From Halomonas alkaliantarctica (GTDB lineage Bacteria; Pseudomonadota; Gammaproteobacteria; Pseudomonadales; Halomonadaceae), in contig NZ_CP122961.1 of assembly GCF_029854215.1 (NCBI RefSeq), forward strand, positions 434,001-498,000: a stretch of 64,000 nucleotides of DNA. Reading direction: 5' to 3'. Under the pieces are notes generated by a model. The model did not search any database, was not told where the DNA came from, and was given only the letters and a program-made list of their open reading frames with translations. Position numbers and translations under genes: made by a program. Positions 53,577-64,000 of the stretch are shown piece after piece (position 1 is the first letter of the stretch; every line of letters begins with the position of its first letter).

Positions 53577-56173
53577 GAGGCTTCCTCCTGACTGGCTTTC
53601 CAAAGCCGCAAACGGTTGGCGTTACTCACCACGGTGATGGAAGAGAGTGACATGGCCGCGCCCGCTATCATCGGTGAGAGCAGCGTTCCGGTGAGCGGGT
53701 AGAGCACCCCCGCCGCAATGGGAATACACAGCAGGTTATAGCCAAAGGCACCCACCAGGTTCTGTTTGATATTGCGTAGCGTGGCGCGGCTGATCTCTAT
53801 CGCAGACGCCACACCGTGCAGCGAGCCGCGCATTAGCGTGATGCCCGCGCTCTCAATGGCCACATCGGTGCCTTGGCCAATCGCAAAGCCTACATTCGCC
53901 CGGGCCAGCGCTGGGGCATCATTGATACCATCGCCCACCATGCCAACGATCTCTCCCGCCTTTTGACGGCGCTCGATCTCGGCGTGCTTGTCCTCGGGCA
54001 GTAGGCCTGCGCGGTACTCATCGATGCCTACTTCCTGGGCAATAGCCTTGGCGGTGTGCTCGTTATCACCGGTTAACATAACAATGGTTAAGCCATCTTT
54101 TTGCAGGCGCTTGATCGCGGCGACGGTGTCGTGGCGAAGCGGGTCGCTGATGCCAAACAGGGCGGCCAATTTGCCATCTACCGCCAAGTACACCAGCGTG
54201 CGGGCCTGCTCCTCCAGAGCCCGGGCTTGCTCTTCGCCCGCTGTGAGGTCCACACCGGCTTCGCTTAACAGGCGCGCATTGCCCAGCAGCAGCGCTTTGC
54301 CGTCGGCGGTTTGGGCTTTTACCCCGCCGCCGGTCACGCTATCGAAACCATTAATCTCGGCAGGGTGGGCGTTGTGTTCATCCGCGTAGGTCATTAACGC
54401 CGCCGCCAATGGGTGCTCGGAGCCGCGCTCCAGCGCGTTCACCAACGCCAACACGGTGGATTGCTCCACGCCAAACATCTGCGCATCGGTAACGCTAGGC
54501 TTGCCTTGGGTTAGCGTGCCGGTCTTATCGACGACTAGGGTGGTCAGCTTGCTAGCGGTTTGCAGCGCCTCGCCGCTGCGTACCAGTACCCCATGCTCTG
54601 CCGCTTTACCGACGCCGATCATGGTCGAGATTGGCGTCGCCAGACCCAGCGCACAGGGGCAGGCAATAATCAGTACGGTGGTCGCCGTCACCAGCATATG
54701 GATCACCTGGGGAGCGGGCCCCAGGTTGAACCACAACAGGGCCGTCAATACGGCAATGATCATTACCGAAGGGACAAACACGCTGGAGACCTGGTCGGCG
54801 AGCTCGCCAATCGGTGGGCGCGAGTTTTGGGCGCTCGCTACCTGTTCGGTAATCTGCCCCAGGCGAGTGTCGGCGCCTACGCGCGTGGCGCGATAGATCA
54901 AGCTGCCCTTGCCATTCACCGTGCCAGCGCTGACTTCATCCCCCGCGCTTTTGGCGATGGGAAGCGGCTCGCCGGTCAGCATCGATTCATCGATATGGCT
55001 TTGACCCTCAACGACCTCACCATCCACCGGTAAGCGCTCGCCAGGGCGCACTCGTACATGGTCGCCAGCACGCACCGCGTCAATATCCACTTCTTGCTCG
55101 TGACCTTCGCGAATCACCCGCGCAGTGCGGCTCTGCAGGTCAAGCAGACGCTTTAGCGCATTGCTGGTGCGGCCCCGGGCGCGTAGCTCCATGGCATTGC
55201 CGAGTAGGATCAGCCCGATCACCATGGCAGAGGCTTCAAAGTAGATGCCCTGGGCAACCTCGGGTAACCACGGCGCAAACAGCACTACGGCCATGGAGTA
55301 GAGCCAGGCGGTGCCGGTACCCATGGCAACCAATGTATCCATATTGGCTTGGCGATGCCTAAACTGCTTCCAGGCGTTGACGAAAAAGTGCCGCCCTGGG
55401 ATGGCCATAATGCCCAGGGTTAATAGACCAATCATCAGCCAGTAAAGGCGCCCCAGCCCCATTGGGTGAGGATGGAAAAACAACATGCTCAACATGAGCG
55501 GAATCGCCAGTGCCAACGAGATGGCGCTGCCGCGCAGCCGTTTTTGGTACGTCTTGGCATCCTGCTCTGCACGAGTGCGTTCGGCTTCCCGCATATCCAC
55601 AATCGGTTCGGCGCCATAGCCTGCTGACTCAACGGCGGCGATTAGCGCGTGGGTCTCGGCACTGCCAAACACCTGGGCGGAGTGAGTGCCAAAATTGACG
55701 CTGGCGGTGTCGACTCCTTCCGTGCGCTCTAGTGCTTTCTGCACGCTCTTAACGCAGCTAGCGCAGGTCATCCCGCTAATCGCCAGACGCTGCTTTTTGC
55801 CTTGGCCATGCCCTTGAAAATGGGAAGGGGCACTTGCAGACTTTTCAGCTTCAGCGGGTGGCGCGGTATCTGGTTGCTTAGTTGCTTCGTCTGGGGCTGC
55901 TGGGTCTGGGGTTGTTTCCTCCAGTGCTGCTTCAGCGGGCGGGTAGCCCGCCTCGGTCAAGCGTTGATCAAGCTCGGCGTCGGTTAGGGATGAAACAATC
56001 TCAAGGCGTTTTTCGCTAGGCGTGCCGATCACTTCGGCATTTGGATCACCGTTTTGTACTGCCTCGCGCATACGTTTGACGCAGCCCTGGCAATTCATGC
56101 CGGGGATGGTTCGTATGGTGGCTCCATCTGCAGGGCTTACGCTTGAGGCGGCTTCGGTAGAGGCGTCGCTCAT
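53573..56173 (-). CDS. copA: Copper-translocating P1B-type ATPase CopA
   Basis: Exports cuprous ion from the cytoplasm. Two N-terminal metal domains ([11 protein letters not shown] and [11 protein letters not shown]) are joined by a long acidic, Pro/Ala-rich linker with a His-containing GHGQGKK. Membrane and catalytic motifs follow: the CPC triplet in [13 protein letters not shown], phosphorylation site [19 protein letters not shown], and [22 protein letters not shown]. Length is 866 residues. AAGGAG precedes the ATG, which overlaps the merR stop by 4 bases. Confidence 0.94.
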   Translation of the reverse strand: MSDASTEAASSVSPADGATIRTIPGMNCQGCVKRMREAVQNGDPNAEVIGTPSEKRLEIVSSLTDAELDQRLTEAGYPPAEAALEETTPDPAAPDEATKQPDTAPPAEAEKSASAPSHFQGHGQGKKQRLAISGMTCASCVKSVQKALERTEGVDTASVNFGTHSAQVFGSAETHALIAAVESAGYGAEPIVDMREAERTRAEQDAKTYQKRLRGSAISLALAIPLMLSMLFFHPHPMGLGRLYWLMIGLLTLGIMAIPGRHFFVNAWKQFRHRQANMDTLVAMGTGTAWLYSMAVVLFAPWLPEVAQGIYFEASAMVIGLILLGNAMELRARGRTSNALKRLLDLQSRTARVIREGHEQEVDIDAVRAGDHVRVRPGERLPVDGEVVEGQSHIDESMLTGEPLPIAKSAGDEVSAGTVNGKGSLIYRATRVGADTRLGQITEQVASAQNSRPPIGELADQVSSVFVPSVMIIAVLTALLWFNLGPAPQVIHMLVTATTVLIIACPCALGLATPISTMIGVGKAAEHGVLVRSGEALQTASKLTTLVVDKTGTLTQGKPSVTDAQMFGVEQSTVLALVNALERGSEHPLAAALMTYADEHNAHPAEINGFDSVTGGGVKAQTADGKALLLGNARLLSEAGVDLTAGEEQARALEEQARTLVYLAVDGKLAALFGISDPLRHDTVAAIKRLQKDGLTIVMLTGDNEHTAKAIAQEVGIDEYRAGLLPEDKHAEIERRQKAGEIVGMVGDGINDAPALARANVGFAIGQGTDVAIESAGITLMRGSLHGVASAIEISRATLRNIKQNLVGAFGYNLLCIPIAAGVLYPLTGTLLSPMIAGAAMSLSSITVVSNANRLRLWKASQEEAS

Positions 56174-56598
56174 GGGGTCTCCTTGGTAGACGTTGCGTCA
56201 GGAAAACTCTCGATCAGGCGGCACACGCTGTGGCCGTCGGGGGAGCCGTCGGGCATCTGCTGCCAGCTCTCCATGGCTTGCTCCATTCGTTCGGCTAGCG
56301 CTTCCAGTTCGGCGATGCGTGCGCGGATTTGCGGCAGGCGGCTGGCGAGTAAGTCGCGTACCAATGGGCAGGGAGAGTCACCTTGGTCGGCATGGGTCAG
56401 AATGTCGCGAATTTCCGCCACGCTAAAACCGAGCTTGCGCGCCCGCTGAATAAACCGCAGTCGCTCTAGGTCGTTATCTGAAAATAGCTGATAGCCATTA
56501 TCAGGGTGGCGCTGCGGGGCAAGTAGCTGCTCACGAGCGTAGTGGCGCACGGTCTCCGCGGTAACGCCGCCGCGTTTGGCAAGCTCGTTCACTTTCAT
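56170..56598 (-). CDS. MerR-family heavy-metal-responsive regulator
   Basis: A 142-residue MerR regulator with the winged helix ([52 protein letters not shown]) and a dimerisation helix. Alignment to CueR by position gives Cys77 (Ser in CueR), Trp112 where CueR has Cys112, and Cys126 near CueR Cys120. So the copper(I) pair of CueR is not conserved, and the metal preference is uncertain despite the copper ATPase next door. It transcribes copA in the same operon from a MerR-type promoter. Confidence 0.87.
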   Translation of the reverse strand: MKVNELAKRGGVTAETVRHYAREQLLAPQRHPDNGYQLFSDNDLERLRFIQRARKLGFSVAEIRDILTHADQGDSPCPLVRDLLASRLPQIRARIAELEALAERMEQAMESWQQMPDGSPDGHSVCRLIESFPDATSTKETP

Positions 56599-56634
56599 GG
56601 CCTGTTCTCCCGACCGGTTAAATAGTCACTATTG

Positions 56635-56666
56635 AGTGTAGAACCTATGGGTTACCCATAGGTCAA
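56635..56666 (-). promoter_or_regulatory. MerR-type promoter/operator for merR-copA
   Basis: On the minus strand TTGACC (-35, complement 56661-56666) and TACACT (-10, complement 56635-56640) are separated by 20 bases, the overlong spacer typical of MerR-activated promoters. A perfect dyad with half-sites ACCTATGGGT (56643-56652) and ACCCATAGGT (56654-56663) fills the spacer and overlaps the -35. Confidence 0.88.
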
Positions 56667-56863
56667 GGGCACCTTTGTTCAATAAGCCGAAATGACTAAA
56701 ACACTGATTTAAAACGACCGTGCGACTAATGTATAAGCCGAAAATGAAATAAAACGAACGTTTGCCCTTGAACCTTTGGCCCAGTTGCGAGAAAACAGTC
56801 ATGTGAAAAACAAAGAGAGTGGATCGTCGGTATCCACGGGATCATCGGGAATAGAGGCCCACT

Positions 56864-58213
56864 ATGAATAATAAATTTAATAAGCTTACCCTGGCTGCTG
56901 CAATGACGGCCGCCTTCGCCAGCCAAGCCCATGCAGGTGGGTATCAAATCAACGAGCAGAGCGTGAGTGGACAGGGTTATGGCCACGCCGGACGAAGCTC
57001 TAACGTTCATGATGCTACGATCGTATACGGTAACCCGGCAGGTATGTCGTTTTTAGACCGTGCGCAGATTACGGCGGGTGGTACTTACTTAAATGTTAAT
57101 TCTGATATAGATAATGTCTCTTCAAGCCGCTCTTTGGAAACAGAGATGGGATCACTCCCACTGGGGTCGGCGGGTGGCAGCAATGAAGGTGACATGGTTC
57201 CGGGAACATTAATTCCGTTTGCCTTTTATGCCCAGCCCGTTAACGAACAGTTGGCCTTTGGTTTCGGTGTCTATGCACCTTTCGGCTCTAAGACTGACTA
57301 CGAGGACAATTTCGAGGGGCGTAATCAGGGTAATTACACTGAGGTTAAGGTTATCACTGCTCAGCCAACGGTCTCTTACCGTTTTAATGAGCAGTGGTCT
57401 GTTGGTGCCGGCGTTACTTACAACCGCGTTGAAGGTGAGCTGCACCGCCAAGTACCTGTTGCTGTTGGGCAGGCACCCGATGGCTCTCCGGTTATCACTG
57501 AGGTAGATTCACGCGTTGAAGGGGATGACGAGGCGTGGGGTTATAACCTCGGCTTGATTTATCAGCCTGTGCCTGAAACCACGCTTGGCTTAACTTACCG
57601 TTCAAAAGTGGATTTTAATCTAGAAGGCAGCTTTTCGGCGAGCTCACCAGTATTAGATCAACTTGGCATTGGTACGGTAACGGATAATGCTGCGCTAGAC
57701 TTAACAACGCCTGAAACGGTGAATTTCTCCCTGACACAGCAAATGAGCGACAACCTTAAACTGATGTTTGGTGCCTCTTGGGCACGTTGGAGCCGTTTTG
57801 ACCAAATTTTGGTCACTGGTAGCGATCGTCCGGTAATAACCAATGAGCAACAGAGCTATGAAAATGCGTGGGCTTTTTCAACCGGCGGTGAATATCAACT
57901 GACACCAGAGTTAGCTCTACGTGCGGGCGTGGCCCTTGATTTTACGCCTACCCAAGATTCCACTCGTAGCGTACGTATTCCCTCTGACGATCGGCGTATT
58001 TTCTCTATTGGGGCAGGCTGGAGCCCAACACCAGATCTAACTCTGGATGTGGCTTACTCCTACCTAACCGAGCGTGGCACCCAGGTAAACCAGTCCAAAA
58101 CCGACAGTTTCACGGTAGCCGGTCAGCGCACGCCACCCATAACCTCAACCTACTCAGCCGACTACAAAAACGAAGCTCACGGCTTCGGCGCGCAGTTAAC
58201 TTACCGCTTCTAA
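56864..58213 (+). CDS. FadL/OmpP1-family outer membrane transporter
   Basis: Outer membrane beta-barrel for long-chain fatty acids or other hydrophobic compounds. Signal peptide MNNKFNKLTLAAAMTAAFASQAHA, then GGYQINEQSVSGQGYGHAGR and YGNPAGMSFL, which match the FadL plug region. The C-terminus ends in aromatic LTYRF, typical of barrel proteins. Length is 449 residues. An AGAGG site precedes the ATG. The substrate is not set by sequence. Confidence 0.9.
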   Translation: MNNKFNKLTLAAAMTAAFASQAHAGGYQINEQSVSGQGYGHAGRSSNVHDATIVYGNPAGMSFLDRAQITAGGTYLNVNSDIDNVSSSRSLETEMGSLPLGSAGGSNEGDMVPGTLIPFAFYAQPVNEQLAFGFGVYAPFGSKTDYEDNFEGRNQGNYTEVKVITAQPTVSYRFNEQWSVGAGVTYNRVEGELHRQVPVAVGQAPDGSPVITEVDSRVEGDDEAWGYNLGLIYQPVPETTLGLTYRSKVDFNLEGSFSASSPVLDQLGIGTVTDNAALDLTTPETVNFSLTQQMSDNLKLMFGASWARWSRFDQILVTGSDRPVITNEQQSYENAWAFSTGGEYQLTPELALRAGVALDFTPTQDSTRSVRIPSDDRRIFSIGAGWSPTPDLTLDVAYSYLTERGTQVNQSKTDSFTVAGQRTPPITSTYSADYKNEAHGFGAQLTYRF

Positions 58214-58237
58214 GCTCTAGAAAGCCAGACCCCAATG

Positions 58238-58263
58238 AAACCCGGCCAGCGCCGGGTTTTTTA
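58238..58263. terminator. Terminator between the FadL gene and the peptide ABC operon
   Basis: AAACCCGGC (58238-58246) and GCCGGGTTT (58251-58259) form a 9-bp stem with loop CAGC, followed by T. It stops the fadL transcript; the yejF-like gene ends about 50 bases beyond on the other strand. Confidence 0.85.
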
Positions 58264-58309
58264 TTAGCTGCGATAGCGCCATTCATCATCAGAGCGAAGA
58301 CATAAAGGA

Positions 58310-59923
<1,614 letters not shown>

Positions 59924-59956
59924 AGTGCCTCCTTGCCTTTATTAACGCGTCGTTTG

Positions 59957-60841
59957 TTAACGTGTTTTGGGATCAAGAGCGTCGCGCAGACCGTCACCCA
60001 GGAAGTTTAAGCACAGCAGCGTGGTGGCTAGGAATATAGAAGGAACAATCAGCATCCAGGGCGCTGTTTCCATCATGTCTTTGCCTTCGCTGATCAGCAC
60101 TCCCCAACTGGTCAATGGCTCTTGAACGCCGAGACCCAGGAAGGACAGAAAACTTTCCAGCAAAATCACCTTAGGCACGGTGAGAGTGACGTAGATGATC
60201 ACGGGCCCGATGGCATTCGGAATCAGATGGCGTGTGACTATTTTAAAGCTGCTCACGCCAAGCGCATGGGCGGCCTCGACGAACTCGCGGCGTTTTAATG
60301 CCAGTACCTGCCCGCGCACGATACGCGACATATCAAGCCATTCCACTGCACCAATGGCCGCGTAGATCAGCAGGATATTGCGCCCGAATACCACCATGAG
60401 CAGGATCACCATAAACATAAACGGCAGTGAGTACATGATGTCCACAAAGCGCATCATCAGGTTGTCGATTCGACCGCCGAAGTAACCAGCAATGGCGCCA
60501 TACAGCACGCCGATGACTAGGGAAACGAAAGTGGCGACAATCGCCACCGAAAGCGATATTTGCCCACCGTGAAATACCCGCGTCAGCAGGTCACGGCCGT
60601 TGGCATCGGTGCCCGCTAGGTGGCCACTCTCAATGCTTGGCGGTGTTAAAAAGGCGTTCCAGTCCACTTCATCGAGTGCCCAGGGCGTTAGCCAGGGGCC
60701 GAGTAGGCAAACGAGGGTAATCGCGGCGAGTAGCACGAGGCTGACCAAGGCCGCTTTGTTTTGGCGGAGTCGTCGCCACGCTTCACGGCCTAGGCTATTG
60801 CTGGCGATCGGCGTGGACGACAGGGTATTAGTCATTGTCAT
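59957..60841 (-). CDS. Peptide ABC transporter permease (OppC/DppC type)
   Basis: A 294-residue permease with an N-terminal cytoplasmic stretch, OppC_N-type helix (LVSLVLLAAITLVCLLGPWLTP), and the EAA-loop segment EAAHALGVSSFKIVTRHLIPNAIGPVIIY. It overlaps the oppB gene by 14 bases; ATG 60835 is an alternative start. Partner of the fused ATPase. Confidence 0.9.
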   Translation of the reverse strand: MTMTNTLSSTPIASNSLGREAWRRLRQNKAALVSLVLLAAITLVCLLGPWLTPWALDEVDWNAFLTPPSIESGHLAGTDANGRDLLTRVFHGGQISLSVAIVATFVSLVIGVLYGAIAGYFGGRIDNLMMRFVDIMYSLPFMFMVILLMVVFGRNILLIYAAIGAVEWLDMSRIVRGQVLALKRREFVEAAHALGVSSFKIVTRHLIPNAIGPVIIYVTLTVPKVILLESFLSFLGLGVQEPLTSWGVLISEGKDMMETAPWMLIVPSIFLATTLLCLNFLGDGLRDALDPKTR

Positions 60842-61757
60842 AACGAATCTGGGGATCCAGTGCCGAGTAGAGTAAATCGACCAGTAGGTTAAGTAGGACG
60901 ATCAGGGCGCCATAAAACACCACGGTGCCCATCACCAGGGTGTAGTCACGGTTAAGCGCCGCTTGGACAAAGTAGCGGCCAATTCCGGGGATGCCGAAAA
61001 TTTGTTCGATCACTACAGAGCCGGTAATAATGCCGGCAATGGCGGGGCCTAAGTAGGAAATGACCGGTAGCATTGATGGTCGCAGGGCATGACGCAAAAT
61101 TACTTCGCTCTCGCTTAGCCCCTTTGCGCGGGCGGTGCGGATGAAGTGACTGCCCAGCACTTCGATCATACTGGCGCGCATCATACGGGCAATGTAGGCA
61201 ATCTGTTGAATCGACAGTGCCACCACCGGCAGCACCATATTGCTCCAGTGACCGTTGTTCCAGCCGCCTACCGGTAGCCACGCCAGAAATACACCGAACA
61301 CCAGGGCCAGCAGTGGGGCGATCACAAAATTAGGGATAGCCACACCGGCCAGCGCCGTTCCCATCACCAGATAGTCAACGCTTGAGTTGCGTTTGAGCGC
61401 CGCGATCACTCCCATGGGTATGCCGACCAGTAGCGCCAAGCCAATCGCCCACAGGCCGAGTTCAAGGCTGACTGGAAAGCCTTGCACCACAAGCTCAGTG
61501 ACCGAGAAGTCTTTGTATTTAAAAGAAGGGCCAAGGTCGCCTTGGAGCAGGTTTCCCATGTAGGTGATGTACTGCTCCCAGACAGGCTTGTCCAGGCCGT
61601 ATGCCGCCATCATGTTGGCTTCTATCTCGGGAGGGAGTTGGCGCTCGCCGTCAAAGGGACCGCCGGGCGCCAAGTGCATCAAAAAGAACGATAGGGTAAT
61701 AACGATCCACAGCGTCGGGATCGCTTGGAGTAAACGTTTTAGGGTGTAGCTGAGCAT
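60828..61757 (-). CDS. Peptide ABC transporter permease (OppB/DppB type)
   Basis: A 309-residue permease with six hydrophobic segments. It begins MLSYTLKRLLQAIPTLWIVITLSFFLMHLAPGGPF, the OppB/DppB signature, with the EAA loop around IRTARAKGLSESEVILRHALRPSMLPVI. It is the first permease after the binding protein gene in the order A-B-C-ATPase. Confidence 0.92.
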   Translation of the reverse strand: MLSYTLKRLLQAIPTLWIVITLSFFLMHLAPGGPFDGERQLPPEIEANMMAAYGLDKPVWEQYITYMGNLLQGDLGPSFKYKDFSVTELVVQGFPVSLELGLWAIGLALLVGIPMGVIAALKRNSSVDYLVMGTALAGVAIPNFVIAPLLALVFGVFLAWLPVGGWNNGHWSNMVLPVVALSIQQIAYIARMMRASMIEVLGSHFIRTARAKGLSESEVILRHALRPSMLPVISYLGPAIAGIITGSVVIEQIFGIPGIGRYFVQAALNRDYTLVMGTVVFYGALIVLLNLLVDLLYSALDPQIRYDND

Positions 61758-61838
61758 GGTCAGGCCTCGCTCCTCGGGCTAACAGCCCGAGGATGTAACG
61801 GCGATATGGCGTAGTTAAGGGCAACGCATTGAAGGGTA

Positions 61839-63413
61839 TTAACGATCAAAGCTAATCCAGCGTGAACGATGGATATCTTCGATATTGGTTTCCCAGCCGA
61901 CGAGATCGGGGCTGACCAGGTTGCGCGATACATAGTAATAAATGGGCAATGTAGCGCTATCTTCTAATGCGATAGTTTCCGCTTCGGCCATTAGTTCGGC
62001 GCGCTCATCTAGATCCTGGGTATTCGCCGCTTCGCTCATTAACGCATCAAATTCAGGCGAGCTATAGGCGCCGTAGTTATTCGATACATTGCTTTCCAAT
62101 AGGCTTAAAAAGTTTTGCGCGTCATTGTAGTCACCAATCCAGCCTGCGCGAGCAACGTCGAAATCGCCTTGACGGATATCGGCGTAATGAACGGCCACCT
62201 CGGCGTTATAAAGCTCAACTTCAATGCCCAGAGGTTTCCACATGGCGGCCACAGCAATAGCGACTTTGCGGTGATCCTCGCTGGTGTTATAGCGCAGCAT
62301 GAGTTCTAACGGGTTATCCGGACCGTAGCCTGCCTCTTTCAGCAACTCACGGGCACGTTCTAGCCGCTCATCCTGAGAAAGATCGGCGAAGTCGACGCTG
62401 GGAGCCTGATAATGGCTGACATTCGGAGGTACAAAACTATAAGCAGGCACTTCGCCTGTGCCGAGTATTTGGTCGGTAATCACTTCGCGTCTAACCGCTA
62501 GGCTAAGCGCTTCACGGACACGCGGGTCAGCAGTCGCATGGCCATCACGGGCATTAAACGCGTAGTAGTAGATGCCTAGATAGGGCGCTACTTGAACCGC
62601 TTCCGGCAGGTTCTCCTGCAGCCATTTATACTGCTGGGTGGGGAATTCACGGGCGATATCAATCTCTCCCGCGCGGAAACGATTGAGCGCTGTGTTGCGC
62701 TCTTCAATAGGGAAGTAAACAATTTCGTCCAGCGCTACCTCGTCAGCGTCGTGAAAGTTGGGGTTGCGCGTTGCCGTGATACGCGTCTGCGACTGCCAGT
62801 CTTCTAGCTGGAAAGCACCGTTGGAGACCATATTGTCCGGTCCAGACCACTCATTGCCGTATTCTTCCACTATGTGGCGTGGCAGCGGGTAGGCGGTGTA
62901 ATGAGAAAGTTGATCTAAAAAGTAAGGCGTTGAGCGCTCTAGCGTAATCTGCAGCGTGGTCGCGTCGATGGCTTTTACACCCAGCTCGCTGGTCTCTACT
63001 TCGCCAGCATAGGCAGCTTCGGCATTTTTAATCGGGTAAAGCAGGTAGGCGTAATTAGCAGCGGTGGCGGGGTCCAAAATACGCTGAAACGCAAACACAA
63101 AGTCATCGGCGGTCACTGGCTCTCCGTCTGACCATTTAGCGTCGCTTCTCAACGTGAAGGTGTATACGGTACCGTCATCGGAGATTTCCCAAGACTCTGC
63201 AACGCCGGGGATACGCGACCCATCGGCTGCTTCAGTGACAAGGCCTTCAAAAAGGTCGCCCACTACATCGTTTTCCCAGGTGCCACTAATTTTATGCGGA
63301 TCTAGAGAGGCTGGTTCACCCATAATCGCTAAGCGCAGTGTGTCCGCTTGGAGCGGTGCGGCGAAGCTTAGGGCCAACGTCATTGAGCCCATGAGAACGC
63401 GAGTTTTTAGCAT
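61839..63413 (-). CDS. Peptide ABC transporter substrate-binding protein (OppA type)
   Basis: Periplasmic binding protein of 524 residues of the SBP_bac_5 family. Signal peptide (GSMTLALSFAAPLQA, mature DTLRLAIMGEPASLDP), the family pattern KWSDGEPVTADDFVFAFQRILDP, and C-terminal PIYYYVSRNLVSPDLVGW, matching the OppA (long form, oligopeptide) subgroup. A strong GGAGG lies 7 bases before the ATG. It opens the operon and is divergent from prfB. Confidence 0.93.
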   Translation of the reverse strand: MLKTRVLMGSMTLALSFAAPLQADTLRLAIMGEPASLDPHKISGTWENDVVGDLFEGLVTEAADGSRIPGVAESWEISDDGTVYTFTLRSDAKWSDGEPVTADDFVFAFQRILDPATAANYAYLLYPIKNAEAAYAGEVETSELGVKAIDATTLQITLERSTPYFLDQLSHYTAYPLPRHIVEEYGNEWSGPDNMVSNGAFQLEDWQSQTRITATRNPNFHDADEVALDEIVYFPIEERNTALNRFRAGEIDIAREFPTQQYKWLQENLPEAVQVAPYLGIYYYAFNARDGHATADPRVREALSLAVRREVITDQILGTGEVPAYSFVPPNVSHYQAPSVDFADLSQDERLERARELLKEAGYGPDNPLELMLRYNTSEDHRKVAIAVAAMWKPLGIEVELYNAEVAVHYADIRQGDFDVARAGWIGDYNDAQNFLSLLESNVSNNYGAYSSPEFDALMSEAANTQDLDERAELMAEAETIALEDSATLPIYYYVSRNLVSPDLVGWETNIEDIHRSRWISFDR

Positions 63414-63656
63414 TTTGATCCCTCCATAATTATTTTAATACGATTGTTTGACTGCTTGAGTGCTAGTTAATTACTAGCATCGGTGAAAAGCAGGCGTCTA
63501 TAAGAAATTAAACATGCAGCTATGCACAATTTCGATACTGGGGACGTTACGCGGGGCAGGCCTGCATGGTTGTTGGCAGCCAAGTTGGTTACACTATGCG
63601 CTTTTCTGATCGATACACCTCTGTACGATCCGAGTAGACCAAGCTAGGGCGATCCC

Positions 63657-64000
63657 ATGTTGGAAACCAATCCGATTCACAACCAGCTCAAGGACCTGTC
63701 TGAGCGGACAGACGTTCTTAGGGGGTATCTTTGACTATGCCGAGAAGAAAGATCGGCTAGAAGAGGTCACCCGCGAACTGGAAGACCCCAATGTCTGGAA
63801 CGATCCAGACTACGCGCAGAAGTTAGGCAAAGAGCGCGCCTCCCTCGAAGCCATAGTGGCGACCATTGATGACCTTGAACAGGGCCTTGGCGATAGCCGG
63901 GATCTGCTAGAACTGGCTGAAATGGAAGAGGATGAAGGCACCGTCGAAGAAGTGTGCAAAGAGCTGGACAGCATGCAGGCGGCGTTAGAAAAGCTAGAAT
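63657..64000 (+). CDS. prfB: Peptide chain release factor 2, 5' part, with programmed +1 frameshift
   Basis: The first 25 codons run MLETNPIHNQLKDLSERTDV then LRGYL and end in an in-frame TGA at 63732-63734. The AGGGGGTATCTTTGAC context (internal ribosome-like AGGGGG, CTT T) is the classic RF2 autoregulation site. After a +1 shift at 63732 the frame continues DYAEKKDRLEEVTREL and EDPNVWNDPDYAQKLGKE, typical RF2. The gene runs off the window at 64000. Because of the shift, simple open-frame searches miss it. It is divergent from oppA. Confidence 0.97.

Overview
The window is a dense, GC-rich gammaproteobacterial chromosome segment. Its protein families and gene orders fit Halomonadaceae (Halomonas or a close relative): a complete glycine betaine catabolic island, BCCT and peptide uptake systems, PhaB, and conserved blocks such as minCDE and ffh-rpsP-rimM-trmD-rplS. 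No phage, insertion sequence, rRNA operon or CRISPR array is visible. The genus is inferred from content, not from a marker comparison.

Positions 1-26.7 kb hold a one-carbon and betaine island. Dimethylglycine demethylation genes (dgcA, cut by the window start, then dgcB and an etfA/etfB pair) are followed by a DMT-family exporter and a BCCT transporter on the minus strand. Next come zinc formaldehyde dehydrogenase (fdhA), an NAD-linked formate dehydrogenase made from a fused FdsG-FdsB protein plus FdsA, and the divergent Rieske betaine monooxygenase genes gbcA and gbcB. The island ends with glyA-soxBDAG, purU and sdaA. Read as a pathway: betaine is imported and demethylated three times (GbcAB, DgcAB with EtfAB, SoxBDAG) to glycine. 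GlyA makes serine and SdaA makes pyruvate. Released formaldehyde goes through FdhA, or through THF and PurU, to formate, and Fds oxidises formate to CO2 with NADH. No pathway regulator and no fdhD-type maturation gene lies in the window, but several inverted repeats sit in the intergenic regions.

Positions 26.7-42.2 kb are housekeeping: an initiator tRNA on the minus strand, phaB, a large DUF349 coiled-coil protein, minCDE, sbcB, and a periplasmic pitrilysin-type M16 protease translationally coupled to an SRAP-family protein that has lost its catalytic residues. A TetR regulator coupled to an acyltransferase, a CorC/CNNM protein and a YpjD-like protein follow.

Positions 42.4-52.8 kb carry the ffh, rpsP-rimM-trmD-rplS, xerD-dsbC-hom-thrC-recJ blocks. 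Positions 52.9-63.4 kb hold a YitT protein, a merR-copA copper operon ending in a 23-residue membrane peptide, a FadL porin and an oppABC plus double-ATPase peptide importer. The window ends in prfB, whose programmed +1 frameshift site is intact; the downstream part of prfB is cut off by the window edge.
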